This document shows, one piece after another, positions 26,443 through 35,393 of a DNA stretch of 41,628 nt (positions within the stretch are counted from its first letter, which is position 1; each line of letters starts with the position of its first letter). Location of the stretch: assembly GCA_007116635.1 (NCBI GenBank), contig SKIB01000010.1, forward strand, positions 1 through 41,628, read 5' to 3'. Origin of the DNA: Saccharospirillaceae bacterium (GTDB lineage: Bacteria; Pseudomonadota; Gammaproteobacteria; Pseudomonadales; Natronospirillaceae). Under the pieces are notes generated by a model. The model made no database searches. It saw nothing but the letters and a program-made list of their open reading frames with translations, and had not been told where the DNA came from. The position numbers and the translations under genes are program-made.

Positions 26443-26565
26443 TGGCTAAAACACTAAGCTAATTGTTAAAGTTTGGTGACAGGTGCAAAAAATGCCCTAG
26501 TTTTCTAAGTCTGCTAGAGTAATATACAGGCCACCATGCTATACCAGCTTCGAGGATTTATCATC

Positions 26566-28026
26566 ATGCAAATTCGTTTTTCCGATCACAGTCAACTGAG
26601 CCAGCTGTCCAACTTTCTACTCTTTGCCACCGACCAGGGCTTCAAGGGCCTGAGTCAAGAGCTGGCACAGCAGTCTGAGGTGTTACAGAATGCTTGGCAG
26701 CAGGGTTTACTGACCGGCCAGAGCGATGAATTCAGCCTCTTGATTGAAGGCAACAAGCAATACCTGGTTTGTGGCATTGGCAAAGAAGAAGACTTCAACG
26801 CCAAGCAACTGGATGGCCTGATCAAAAAAATGCTCGCCAACCTCAGCAAACGCAACCTGCAGCAAATCGCCATCTTAATGGACGACATCAAACCTGCGGG
26901 CCAGTCCAAGCTTTGCACCGCACAACGCATCAGTACCCTACTGCTGGAATCCAGCTACCGCTACGACACCACCCTAAGCAAAAAGAACGACAGTCCCAAG
27001 CTGCAAGAAATCATTTTACTGAGCAGTGAAACCAGCCTAAGCCTGGCCATTGAAACTGGGGTTGCTTTGGCGCACGGCATGAATGTGGCCAAAGAGCTGG
27101 GTAACCTGCCACCTAACATTGCCACCCCTGTTTACCTAGCCAAGCAGGCCGAGCAGCTAAGCCGTGCCTGCCCCGAGATCAAAACTCGGGTACTGGACAT
27201 GGGCGACATGGCACGCTTGGGCATGAACTCATTCTTGAGCGTTGCCAAGGGCTCGGTTGAGCCTGGCCGCATCATTGCCATGGAGTACCGTGGCGGCAAT
27301 AAGGACGACCGCCCCTATGTGATCCTTGGCAAAGGCATCACCTTTGACACCGGCGGTATTTCCTTAAAGCCAGGTGCCGGCATGGACGAAATGAAATACG
27401 ACATGTGCGGTGCGGCTTCGGTACTTGGTCTGATGCACAGTTTGGCTGAACTAAAGCCCGCTATTAATGTCATTGGCGTGGTGGCTGCTGCAGAAAACAT
27501 GCCCGCCGGCAATGCCTCTAAGCCAGGCGATGTGGTCACCAGTATGGCTGGCATCAGCATTGAAATTCTCAATACCGACGCCGAAGGCCGCCTGGTGCTG
27601 TGCGATGCCCTCACCTGGGCGATCAAGGAATACCAACCCGAGACCATCATTGATGTTGCCACTCTAACAGGTGCCTGCATGATGGCTTTAGGCGGCGTAA
27701 ACTCAGGGCTCTTTAGTCAGGACGAAGGCTTGGCACAAGACCTGTTGCAAGCGGGCCTAGAGAGCCGCGATCCGGTTTGGCGGTTGCCGCTGCAAGACGA
27801 ATATCAAGACTTACTGAAGAGCAACTTTGCCGACATCGCTAACATTGGCGGTGCTAAAGCCGGTGCCACCACTGCTGCTTGCTTCTTGTCGCGCTTCACC
27901 AAGGGCCAACGTTGGGCGCATCTGGACATTGCCGGTACGGCCTGGGTTCAGGGTGATGCCAAGGGTGCCACTGGCCGCCCTGTGCCCCTGCTGTTGCAAT
28001 ACCTGCTGAACCAGATCAAGCACTGA
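26566..28026 (+). CDS. pepA: Leucyl aminopeptidase
   Basis: Cytoplasmic M17 metallo-aminopeptidase that removes N-terminal residues from peptides; in some bacteria it also binds DNA. The 486-residue protein has an N-terminal macro-like domain and a C-terminal catalytic domain with GKGITFDTGGISLK (metal and catalytic Lys), DMCGAASV and the signature NTDAEGRLVL. The ATG at 26566 follows a GAGG motif and is preferred over the ATG at 26536. The stop overlaps the holC start (TGATG). Confidence 0.95.
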   Translation: MQIRFSDHSQLSQLSNFLLFATDQGFKGLSQELAQQSEVLQNAWQQGLLTGQSDEFSLLIEGNKQYLVCGIGKEEDFNAKQLDGLIKKMLANLSKRNLQQIAILMDDIKPAGQSKLCTAQRISTLLLESSYRYDTTLSKKNDSPKLQEIILLSSETSLSLAIETGVALAHGMNVAKELGNLPPNIATPVYLAKQAEQLSRACPEIKTRVLDMGDMARLGMNSFLSVAKGSVEPGRIIAMEYRGGNKDDRPYVILGKGITFDTGGISLKPGAGMDEMKYDMCGAASVLGLMHSLAELKPAINVIGVVAAAENMPAGNASKPGDVVTSMAGISIEILNTDAEGRLVLCDALTWAIKEYQPETIIDVATLTGACMMALGGVNSGLFSQDEGLAQDLLQAGLESRDPVWRLPLQDEYQDLLKSNFADIANIGGAKAGATTAACFLSRFTKGQRWAHLDIAGTAWVQGDAKGATGRPVPLLLQYLLNQIKH

Positions 28027-28421
28027 TGCCACAGATCGATTTTTATTTGCTGCCCGAGGCGGAATTTTCCGCCTCTTTGCGCATGGCGGCGTTATTGGCA
28101 GCCAAGTGCCAGCAAGCGGGGCAGAACTGTGACCTATTACTGGCCAGTGAGCACTGGCCTGAGATGCAAGAACAGCTGTGGCAGGCCAAGCCAGACAGTT
28201 TCTTGCCCTGTGGTGACGATCAACCGGTTCGCCTGTGCAGTCATATCGAGCAATTAAAGCGCCCTTGGTGCCTTAATCTAGGCTCTGCCCCCCTTAACCT
28301 AGGTCACCTTGGCCGAATCTTTGAGTTGGTTGGCAACAGTCCTGACGCCTTGGCGCTCGGACGCGATAAATGGCGCGCCTACACTCAGCTTGGCTTTAAA
28401 CCCAACAAACACCAGCTCTAG
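28026..28421 (+). CDS. holC: DNA polymerase III chi subunit
   Basis: Clamp-loader accessory subunit that links the replicase to single-stranded DNA-binding protein. The 131 residues match HolC in size and pattern: FYLLPEA at the start, CQQAGQNCDLL, and the C-terminal LGRIFELVGNSPDALALGRDKW. It starts one base inside the pepA stop and lies 83 bases before valS, the conserved pepA-holC-valS order. Confidence 0.9.
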   Translation: MPQIDFYLLPEAEFSASLRMAALLAAKCQQAGQNCDLLLASEHWPEMQEQLWQAKPDSFLPCGDDQPVRLCSHIEQLKRPWCLNLGSAPLNLGHLGRIFELVGNSPDALALGRDKWRAYTQLGFKPNKHQL

Positions 28422-28462
28422 CCCTTTATCGCCTTAGGCTACAAGTAAGTCGCTTTGCTCTG

Positions 28463-28468
28463 TATAAT
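28463..28468 (+). promoter_or_regulatory. Candidate -10 element for valS
   Basis: A perfect TATAAT in the 83-base holC-valS gap, about 36 bases before the valS start. No good -35 hexamer is seen at the right distance, so valS may have its own weak promoter besides read-through from pepA-holC. Confidence 0.4.
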
Positions 28469-28504
28469 GAGGCAACTTTTTGCTAACCGTCAAATGTGAG
28501 CCGC

Positions 28505-31348
28505 ATGGAAAAAAACTTTCAACCCAGTGCCATTGAACAAAAACATTACCAATCATGGGAACAACAGGGCTTGTTCAAACCCAGCGGCCAGGGCCCTGCT
28601 TTTAGCATCATGCTACCCCCGCCCAATGTAACCGGCAGCCTGCACATGGGTCACGCCTTTCAGCAAACCATTATGGACGCCCTGAGCCGCTATCAGCGCA
28701 TGCGCGGAGGCAATGTGCTCTGGCAGCCAGGCACCGACCACGCAGGCATTGCCACGCAGATGGTGGTTGAGCGTCAATTGGCTGCTGCCGGCAGTGACCG
28801 TCACCAGCTTGGCCGTGAAGCCTTTATTGACAAGGTATGGCAATGGAAGGAAGAATCCGGCGGCACCATTACCCAACAGATGCGCCGCCTTGGCGCGTCG
28901 GTGGATTGGTCGCGTGAGCGCTTCACCATGGACCCTGGTTTGTCCGAGGCAGTTAATGAAGTCTTTGTTCAGTTGCATCAGCAAGGCCTGATCTATCGTG
29001 GCAAGCGACTGGTCAACTGGGACCCTAAGTTGCACACCGCCATTTCTGACCTGGAAGTGGAAAACCAAGAAGAACAGGGTCAGATGTGGCACTTCCGCTA
29101 CCCTCTGGCCAACGGTGCCACCACCAGCGAAGGCCTTGATCACATTGTAGTAGCCACTACGCGCCCAGAGACCATGTTAGGTGACTCCGCAGTAGCGGTT
29201 AACCCCAATGATCCACGCTACCAAAGCCTGATTGGCCAGCAGGTCATGCTGCCTCTGGTCAACCGCGCCATTCCCATCATTGCCGATGACTATGTGGAAC
29301 AAGACTTTGGGACCGGCTGCGTAAAAATCACCCCAGCGCACGACTTTAATGACTATGCAGTGGGCAAGCGCCACGACGCCGCGCTGATCAATGTCTTTGA
29401 TGCCGATGCCCGCATCCTGAATCAAGCCGAAGTCTTTAATTACGACGGCAGTCCTAGAACGGGCGTGGTGAATCGCATCCCTGAAGGCTACGCTGGCCTG
29501 AGCCGTGAACAAGCACGAGCCAAGATCGTGGCCGATTTTGAGCAACAGGGCTTGCTGGCCGAGATCAAGCCGCACAGCCTGATGGTGCCCCGTGGTGACC
29601 GCTCTGGCGTCATCATTGAACCCTGGCTGACCTATCAATGGTATGTGTCGACCAAGCCCTTGGCCGAAGAAGCCATCAAGGCCGTAGAGGATGGCCGTAT
29701 TGAATTCATCCCCAAACAGTGGGAAAACACCTATTACAGCTGGATGCGCGACATCCAAGATTGGTGTATTTCACGCCAGCTGTGGTGGGGCCATCAGATC
29801 CCGGCCTGGTACGACGAACAAGGCAATGTCTATGTTGGCCGCAGCGAAGCCGAAGTTCGTGCCGCTCACCAACTGGATGAGCGCAAACTGACCCGTGACC
29901 AGGACGTACTGGACACCTGGTTCAGCTCAGCGCTCTGGACCTTCAGTACTCAGGGCTGGCCTGAGCAAACCCCAGATTTGGCCAGTTTCCACCCAAGCTC
30001 GGTGCTGGTAACGGGCTTTGACATCATTTTCTTCTGGGTGGCGCGCATGATCATGATGACCATGCACTTCATCAAAAACCCGGATGGCAGCCCACAGGTG
30101 CCCTTCTCCAAGGTCTATGTCACCGGCCTGATTCGCGACGAGCAGGGCCAGAAAATGTCCAAGTCCAAGGGCAATGTGATTGACCCCATCGACCTGATTG
30201 ACGGCATTAGTCTTGAAGACCTAATCAGCAAACGCACTTCGGGCATGATGCAGCCGCAATTGGCGGAAAAAATCAGCAAAAACACCAGCGCTGCCTTCCC
30301 CGAGGGCTTTACCGCCTCGGGCACCGATGCGCTGCGCTTTACCCTAACCAGTCTGGCCAGCAATGGCCGTGACATCAAGTTTGATGTTAAGCGCCTAGAA
30401 GGCTACCGTAACTTCTGCAACAAACTCTGGAACGCCAGTCGTTATGTGCTGATGAACATCGAACAGCAGGATTGCGGCCAAGAGGGTGGCGACCTGAGCT
30501 TCTCTGTTGCTGATCGCTGGATCTGGTCTGCCTTGCAGCGCTTGATCAAGGATCTGGACTTTGCTTATGGTAGTTACCGCTTCGACTTGGCCAGCCAACA
30601 TCTGTATGAGTTTGTGTGGAACGAATTCTGCGACTGGTACCTTGAGCTGAGCAAGCCGGTGCTGTGGGACAAAGAAGCCAGCCCTGAGCAGCTGCGTGGC
30701 ACCCGCTACACCCTGCTTAATGTACTGGAGCACATTTTACGCCTCGCCCACCCCATGATGCCCTTCATCAGCGAAGAGATCTGGCAGCACTTACCTGGTA
30801 ACAGCAAGTTGAGCATTTGCCAGACCCGCTGGCCAGAAGTGGACGAAAGCAAGATCTGCAGCGACAGCGAGCAAGATCTGGCCTGGCTGAAGCAGGTCAT
30901 TCTGGCTGTGCGCAACATTCGTGGGGAAATGAACATCAGCCCCAGCAAGCCACTTAGTCTGATTTTGCAAAGTGATAACCCACAAGACCAAGCCTCCTTG
31001 CAGCGCTATCAGGGCTTTATTGCCAAGCTTGCCAAGCTGGACAGCAGTCAATGGTGCGACAACCAGAGCGAAGTGCCGCTAAGTGCAACGCAAATCATCG
31101 GTCAGCTGAAAGTTCTGGTGCCGATGAAGGGCCTGATTGACGTTGCTGCCGAGCAAGGCCGCCTAAGCAAAGAAATCGAAAAGCTGGCCAAAGACGTTGA
31201 GCGCTTGGCACAGAAGCTGGGTAACGCCAGCTTTGTTGACAAAGCACCAGCAGCAGTGGTGCAAAAAGAGCAAGAGAAATTGGCGCAACAGCAGCAAAGT
31301 CTGGCCGCCCTGCGCGAACAGTTTGCTCGCTTGCAAGAGTTGGCCTAA
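28505..31348 (+). CDS. valS: Valyl-tRNA synthetase
   Basis: Class I synthetase that charges tRNA-Val. The 947-residue protein has the HIGH-type motif in [12 protein letters not shown] (about 41-52), an editing (CP1) domain with [19 protein letters not shown], the KMSKS motif near 549, the anticodon-binding domain, and a C-terminal coiled coil (about 880-947) typical of ValS. The ATG at 28505 gives the family start; GTG at 28496 is an alternative. A clear terminator follows. Confidence 0.97.
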   Translation: MEKNFQPSAIEQKHYQSWEQQGLFKPSGQGPAFSIMLPPPNVTGSLHMGHAFQQTIMDALSRYQRMRGGNVLWQPGTDHAGIATQMVVERQLAAAGSDRHQLGREAFIDKVWQWKEESGGTITQQMRRLGASVDWSRERFTMDPGLSEAVNEVFVQLHQQGLIYRGKRLVNWDPKLHTAISDLEVENQEEQGQMWHFRYPLANGATTSEGLDHIVVATTRPETMLGDSAVAVNPNDPRYQSLIGQQVMLPLVNRAIPIIADDYVEQDFGTGCVKITPAHDFNDYAVGKRHDAALINVFDADARILNQAEVFNYDGSPRTGVVNRIPEGYAGLSREQARAKIVADFEQQGLLAEIKPHSLMVPRGDRSGVIIEPWLTYQWYVSTKPLAEEAIKAVEDGRIEFIPKQWENTYYSWMRDIQDWCISRQLWWGHQIPAWYDEQGNVYVGRSEAEVRAAHQLDERKLTRDQDVLDTWFSSALWTFSTQGWPEQTPDLASFHPSSVLVTGFDIIFFWVARMIMMTMHFIKNPDGSPQVPFSKVYVTGLIRDEQGQKMSKSKGNVIDPIDLIDGISLEDLISKRTSGMMQPQLAEKISKNTSAAFPEGFTASGTDALRFTLTSLASNGRDIKFDVKRLEGYRNFCNKLWNASRYVLMNIEQQDCGQEGGDLSFSVADRWIWSALQRLIKDLDFAYGSYRFDLASQHLYEFVWNEFCDWYLELSKPVLWDKEASPEQLRGTRYTLLNVLEHILRLAHPMMPFISEEIWQHLPGNSKLSICQTRWPEVDESKICSDSEQDLAWLKQVILAVRNIRGEMNISPSKPLSLILQSDNPQDQASLQRYQGFIAKLAKLDSSQWCDNQSEVPLSATQIIGQLKVLVPMKGLIDVAAEQGRLSKEIEKLAKDVERLAQKLGNASFVDKAPAAVVQKEQEKLAQQQQSLAALREQFARLQELA

Positions 31349-31365
31349 ACTGAACAGGCGTTAAC

Positions 31366-31392
31366 TAAAAAGCAGCTAAGGCTGCTTTTTTT
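31366..31392 (+). terminator. Rho-independent terminator after valS
   Basis: AGCAGC (31371-31376), loop TAAG, GCTGCT (31381-31386), with an A run before and a T run (to 31392) after, so the stem can extend by A-T pairs. It lies 18 bases past the valS stop and just before the diguanylate cyclase gene. Confidence 0.9.
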
Positions 31393-31407
31393 ATACATGA
31401 GGGAAAA

Positions 31408-32694
31408 ATGCGCTGGCTATTGTCTTTGTTCTTTGTATTACTGCTGAGCAGTGTGGTTTTGGTGCTCTGGCAACGCCATGGCATGATCACCGAACTGGAT
31501 ATTCTCGCCATGGACAATTTGCAAGTAGTTACCTTGGATGACCGCACTAACCGAGGGCGTTCAAGGGCTCGTTTAGTGCGTAACCAGCAGTTCACCATGG
31601 ACTGTGAGCTCCGGGATGTGGCACCCTGGCCTTATTGCCAAATGCAGCTAAAATTCGCCCCCATGGGTGATGGCCTTGATCTTACTCGCTTTGATTATGT
31701 AAAAATTACGCTAGACGTCACTGGGGAGGGAGATCCTGGGGTTCGGCTGTACCTCCCCAATTTTGAGCAAGGCATTTCCAACTTAAGTGACAGCAGCTTA
31801 CTCAAGGTCAACGAGGTTGAGTTTTTCATCAATCAAGACGGCAGCGAACATCGCATTCCGCTTAACATGTTCCATGTGGCTGGCTGGTGGCGCGCGGACA
31901 AACGCGTCCCCTTGATGAAAAGCGGGGTAAACATTGACAATGTAGCGGAAATCCATATTTCCACGGGCAGTCTGATGCGTGAAGGACAGTTTCAATACCG
32001 CTTGCTTGAGCTGCGCTTTGAAGGCAAATTAATTCAAGACAGCACCCTGTATTTCAGCCTAATGTTGGCTTGGATTCTATTCGGCCTTGGCCTGCTGATC
32101 CAACGCTGGTGGCTAGTATCACGCCAACTAGACGACAGCCAACACAAGAGTTCCAAGCTGGAAAAGCTAACCCATAGTCTTAAGTCACAAACCAAAGAAC
32201 TGAGCCAACAAGCGCGTACCGACGCCCTAACCAAGCTCAGCAATCGGGCTGCCTTTCATCAAGACATGTCCGAAACACTCAAACATCCAGTATGCATTTT
32301 TGTCATCGATCTGGATCATTTTAAGCAGCTTAATGACCAGCACGGACACATGGTGGGTGACGAAGTACTGGTTCACTTTGCCCAGCTAATGTTGCAAGCC
32401 AAGCGGCAGCAAGACTGGTTGTATCGCTGGGGGGGCGAAGAATTTGTCCTCATTTGCCAAGAAACTCAGTTAACCGATGCCCACCTAATAGCACAAAAAT
32501 TATTAGAACAGTGTCGACACAACCCCTGGCCCAAACAGGTTCAGCAACGCTGTTCCATTGGCGTGGCCGGCACCAGACAAGACGAAGACTGGCAACTGGC
32601 CTTCGAGCGAGCAGATAAAGCACTGTACCAAGCCAAGAGCGCTGGCCGGGATTGCGCGGTAATCAATTTCCATGGCAAAGAAGTCAAGCTCTGA
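31408..32694 (+). CDS. Membrane-bound diguanylate cyclase (GGDEF domain)
   Basis: Synthesises the second messenger c-di-GMP from two GTP. The 428 residues have a membrane helix at about 3-20, a periplasmic region of about 185 residues (of unrecognised fold) that may sense a ligand, a second helix at about 212-233, a Gln/Lys-rich coiled coil, and a GGDEF domain (about 265-425). The active site reads RWGGEEF near residue 340, and an inhibitory-site RxxD (RQQD) sits at the expected place just before it. So it looks catalytically active and product-inhibited. The valS terminator separates it from valS. Confidence 0.92.
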   Translation: MRWLLSLFFVLLLSSVVLVLWQRHGMITELDILAMDNLQVVTLDDRTNRGRSRARLVRNQQFTMDCELRDVAPWPYCQMQLKFAPMGDGLDLTRFDYVKITLDVTGEGDPGVRLYLPNFEQGISNLSDSSLLKVNEVEFFINQDGSEHRIPLNMFHVAGWWRADKRVPLMKSGVNIDNVAEIHISTGSLMREGQFQYRLLELRFEGKLIQDSTLYFSLMLAWILFGLGLLIQRWWLVSRQLDDSQHKSSKLEKLTHSLKSQTKELSQQARTDALTKLSNRAAFHQDMSETLKHPVCIFVIDLDHFKQLNDQHGHMVGDEVLVHFAQLMLQAKRQQDWLYRWGGEEFVLICQETQLTDAHLIAQKLLEQCRHNPWPKQVQQRCSIGVAGTRQDEDWQLAFERADKALYQAKSAGRDCAVINFHGKEVKL

Positions 32695-32731
32695 GCCAGA
32701 GTAAGTCTTTCCGCTAATTCACAGTTAGGTC

Positions 32732-32761
32732 TTGGCCAAGGCCCAAGGCTATGGCTATAAT
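32732..32761 (+). promoter_or_regulatory. Candidate sigma-70 promoter for slyD
   Basis: TTGGCC (32732-32737) and a perfect TATAAT (32756-32761) are 18 bases apart, about 50 bases before the slyD ATG. Confidence 0.5.
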
Positions 32762-32811
32762 GCCAAGCTCATTTATCAATGGCCTGCTTAGGCAGCCTTT
32801 TAGGAGACATC

Positions 32812-33294
32812 ATGTCCATCGCAGCAAACAAAGTGGTAAGCTTCCACTATCAGGTTAAAGACGACAGTGGTCATACCGTTGATAATTCCGATGGTCGTGA
32901 GCCATTAGTCTACTTGCATGGTCATCACAACATCATCCCTGGCCTGGAAAAAGAAATGCTGGGTAAGGTTGTAGGCGACAAGTTTACTGCTACCATTGCG
33001 CCGGCTGATGCCTATGGCGAAAACAACCCACAGTTGATTAACGAAGTGCCTAAAGCCATGTTCCAAGGCGTAGACACCATCGAAGTGGGCATGGGCTTCA
33101 CCGCCAACACCGAAGGCGGCCCTGTTGATGTTATGGTGGTCGAGGTCACTGACGACATGGTTAAGGTAGACGCCAACCACCCTTTGGCTGGCCGCACCCT
33201 GACCTTTGATGTGGAAGTAGTTGACATCCGTGACGCCAGCGACGAAGAACTGGCTCACGGCCATGTGCACGGCCCAGGTGGTCATCAGCACTAA
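32812..33294 (+). CDS. slyD: FKBP-type peptidyl-prolyl cis-trans isomerase, SlyD-like
   Basis: Cytoplasmic prolyl isomerase and chaperone. The 160 residues show the SlyD layout: FHYQVKDDSGHTVDNS and EPLVYLHGHHNIIPGLEKEMLGK of the FKBP part, an inserted IF-domain (about 70-130), and NHPLAGRTLTFDVEVVDI. The His-rich tail HGHVHGPGGHQH is far shorter than that of E. coli SlyD (196 residues), so nickel storage may be limited. The ATG at 32812 has AGGAG upstream and is preferred over the open frame from 32779. Confidence 0.92.
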   Translation: MSIAANKVVSFHYQVKDDSGHTVDNSDGREPLVYLHGHHNIIPGLEKEMLGKVVGDKFTATIAPADAYGENNPQLINEVPKAMFQGVDTIEVGMGFTANTEGGPVDVMVVEVTDDMVKVDANHPLAGRTLTFDVEVVDIRDASDEELAHGHVHGPGGHQH

Positions 33295-33350
33295 GTTTTG
33301 TTGAGGTTTTCTCAGTTGAGGCTCGTCACAGGGCCTCATTACTAACTTTT

Positions 33351-33425
33351 GATCCTATAGTTTAATGGATAAAACAAGGGCCTCCTAAGCTCTAGATCTG
33401 GGTTCGACTCCCGGTGGGATCGCCA
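33351..33425 (+). tRNA. tRNA-Arg (anticodon CCT)
   Basis: All arms fold: acceptor GATCCTA with TGGGATC, D stem GTTT with AAAC, anticodon stem AGGGC with GCTCT around loop CTCCTAA (anticodon CCT, reads AGG), T stem CTGGG with CCCGG around TTCGACT, discriminator G, and an encoded CCA at 33423-33425. It lies 56 bases after slyD and may be read from the same transcript. Confidence 0.95.
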
Positions 33426-33832
33426 ACGCTCTGTATCAGTGCGTGGCAAAATCAAACAACTTCTCAGTATTTGCAAGGCTTTTAGCCAGATTTAGCCTCC
33501 TGACTGTCTCAGGAAGTATCAGCCAATATCAGCAAAGCGCACGACTTTTAAGGGGTTTTTTAAGGGGTTTTTTTCCAAAAACTCGGTTGCAAAAACCCCT
33601 TATTCTCACCAAATTTTTTTAAGGGGAATCTAAAGGGGGTTGTTAAAAAATCTTTCTCGCCAATCCCCCCACATTCTGATTGCTGGACATTAGGCTTAGC
33701 CTAACCACATTGGCCAAGCAACGGCAGGTTATAACCTTGGCCTTGAGTCAGCCAACCCCAGTGCTTAGCTAGAAGCAGTGAATCAATCTGGACTGGCCTG
33801 CGTACCCAGAAGCTTTATCGGCGAAACCAATC
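33426..33832. other. 407-base gene-free stretch after tRNA-Arg
   Basis: No plausible gene is seen on either strand. It holds a small inverted repeat TCCTGA-CTGTC-TCAGGA (33498-33514), a doubled TATCAGC (33517-33533), the G-rich iterated motif described separately (33546-33638), and GGCCAAG/CTTGGCC in inverted order near 33710-33745. The last 80 bases before the photolyase gene show no clear promoter. Confidence 0.7.
33546..33638. repeat. Iterated TTTTAAGGGG motif
   Basis: Direct copies of T-rich-AAGGGG at 33546-33555, 33556-33567 and 33614-33626, a variant AAAGGGGG at 33631-33638, and one inverted copy AAAAACCCCTTA at 33591-33602. The copy at 33561-33572 and the inverted one form a perfect 12-base inverted repeat with an 18-base gap. 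This could be a set of protein-binding sites next to the tRNA or a leftover of an integrated element; no integrase gene is present. Confidence 0.75.
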
Positions 33833-35236
33833 ATGACTGCCCAAATCCTATGCTTCTGGCGCGACCTGCGCCTAGACGACAACCCTGCACTGGTGGCCGC
33901 TGCCGCCCAAGGCCCGGTGCTACCGGTGTTTATCATTGATCAGTTGCAAGACCTTGGCAGCGCCCAGTATTGGTGGTTAGCACACTCACTCAGTGCGCTG
34001 CGCCAAGACCTAAGATTGCTAGGCTCGGAATTGCTATTACTGAGCTGGGCAGAGTTACAGGCTCTGCTTGCGCAAGGCCTGCCACTGCACCTTAACAGCC
34101 CCTTGGATCGGGTAGGTCAAGGCTTGGTGACCGAGCTGCAAACACAATTTGGCGAGCAGTGCTTGCAGCTCTATGCCGGCAATACCCTGTTGGCTCAGCC
34201 GCTCTTTAATCAGCAGGGCAAGGCGTATCAGGTGTTCACTCCGTTTTGGAAGCGCTGCCTGCAGGTATTGCAGCCCGAAGCGCCACTGGACATGCCAAGC
34301 CAACTGCCCATGGCTCAATCCTTGGCTAGCCAATTCAACAAGCGGGACTTTGAGGCGCACATCCAAGCACTACTGCCCAAGATCCCTTGGCATCAAGAAT
34401 TTTCACACTATTTTAACCCTGGCGAGCGTGGCGCGCAGCAGCAGTTGAGCCAATTCCTTGAGCAAGGGGTTGAGCGCTACCCCGACAGCCGTAATCTACC
34501 TGCGCAAATTGGCACGGCGCGTATTTCGCCGCACCTGCGCTTTGGCGAGCTGTCGATTCGTCGCATCGTGCAGCGCTTATTGGCTCTGGGCTATGGCTGG
34601 GATTTTGAGCTGGTGTGGCTGCGCGAGCTGGGTTGGCGTGAATTTGCCTATCATTGCTACCGCCTGTTTCCTGAGGTATCCGAGCAGCCCTTGCAGAGCA
34701 AATTTGCGCATTTCCCCTGGCAACAGCAGCCCGATTGGCTCAAGGCTTGGCAGCAAGGCCAAACCGGGGTGCCCATTGTCGATGCCGGCATGCGTGAATT
34801 ATGGCGCTTTGGCTGGATGCACAACCGGGTGCGCATGGTGGTGGGTTCTTACTTGGTCAAAAACCTGCGCCTGCCCTGGCAACAAGGTCGGGCCTGGTTT
34901 GACGACTGTTTGCTGGACGCAGACCCAGCGGTCAATGCCCTGAGCTGGCAGTGGGTCGCTGGTTGTGGCGCTGATGCTGCGCCCTACTTCCGCATTTTCA
35001 ACCCCGTTAGCCAAGCGGAAAAGTTTGACCCTGATGGCCAATACATTGGCCAGATGGTGCCCGAGCTGCATGGCTTGCCAAGCAAGTGGCAACGCCAGCC
35101 TTGGCTGCTGCCAAGCCTCAGTGCGCAGCAATTGAATTTCCGCCTAGGTAAGCAATACCCAATGCCCTTGGTGGATCTTAAAGAAAGCCGCGAGCAGGCC
35201 TTAGCGGCGTTCAAAACCCTTACTGGGCAAGGCTAG
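33833..35236 (+). CDS. Deoxyribodipyrimidine photolyase / cryptochrome family
   Basis: Flavoprotein that uses blue light to split UV-induced pyrimidine dimers. The 467 residues have an N-terminal photolyase domain starting FWRDLRLDDNPAL (antenna-binding) and a FAD-binding domain (about 200-460) with WLRELGWREFAYH, MHNRVRMVVGSYLVKNL, LDADPAVNALSWQWVAG and FRIFNPVSQAEKFDPDGQYI. The pattern fits CPD photolyases of the class I/III type. It stands alone on its strand after the tRNA region. Confidence 0.93.
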   Translation: MTAQILCFWRDLRLDDNPALVAAAAQGPVLPVFIIDQLQDLGSAQYWWLAHSLSALRQDLRLLGSELLLLSWAELQALLAQGLPLHLNSPLDRVGQGLVTELQTQFGEQCLQLYAGNTLLAQPLFNQQGKAYQVFTPFWKRCLQVLQPEAPLDMPSQLPMAQSLASQFNKRDFEAHIQALLPKIPWHQEFSHYFNPGERGAQQQLSQFLEQGVERYPDSRNLPAQIGTARISPHLRFGELSIRRIVQRLLALGYGWDFELVWLRELGWREFAYHCYRLFPEVSEQPLQSKFAHFPWQQQPDWLKAWQQGQTGVPIVDAGMRELWRFGWMHNRVRMVVGSYLVKNLRLPWQQGRAWFDDCLLDADPAVNALSWQWVAGCGADAAPYFRIFNPVSQAEKFDPDGQYIGQMVPELHGLPSKWQRQPWLLPSLSAQQLNFRLGKQYPMPLVDLKESREQALAAFKTLTGQG

Positions 35237-35253
35237 GCTTAACTATTAGCGCT

Positions 35254-35358
35254 GGGGCTTGGCGCGCTTCGCTATTCGGCACGGCGCAAGTACTTCCCTG
35301 TAGCCTCGACACCCGCTCCCTGCGGGTGACGGCCTCATATCGAAGCGCACCAAGCCCC
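35254..35358. repeat. Long imperfect inverted repeat
   Basis: Arms at 35254-35280 and 35332-35358 are reverse complements at 23 of 27 positions; the outer 18 bases match at 17. The centre has a second perfect hairpin, CACCCGC (35310-35316) and GCGGGTG (35322-35328). It lies between the convergent photolyase and recQ genes, so it may end both transcripts, or it may be a non-coding mobile or REP-like element. Confidence 0.8.
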
Positions 35359-35393
35359 TAGATAGCAAGCGGATAGCCTTGCGAATTAGACCC

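Noticed and set aside
29177-29758. 193-residue open frame on the - strand inside valS
   Set aside because: Antisense to the editing domain of valS; the protein resembles nothing and lacks a start signal.
33546-33638. CRISPR array
   Set aside because: The repeated unit is too short and unevenly spaced, with an inverted copy, and there are no cas genes.
33351-33832. Integrated phage or island at tRNA-Arg
   Set aside because: There is no integrase or other mobile gene within the window after the tRNA, and no repeated tRNA 3' end was seen; only possible leftover sites remain, reported as a finding.
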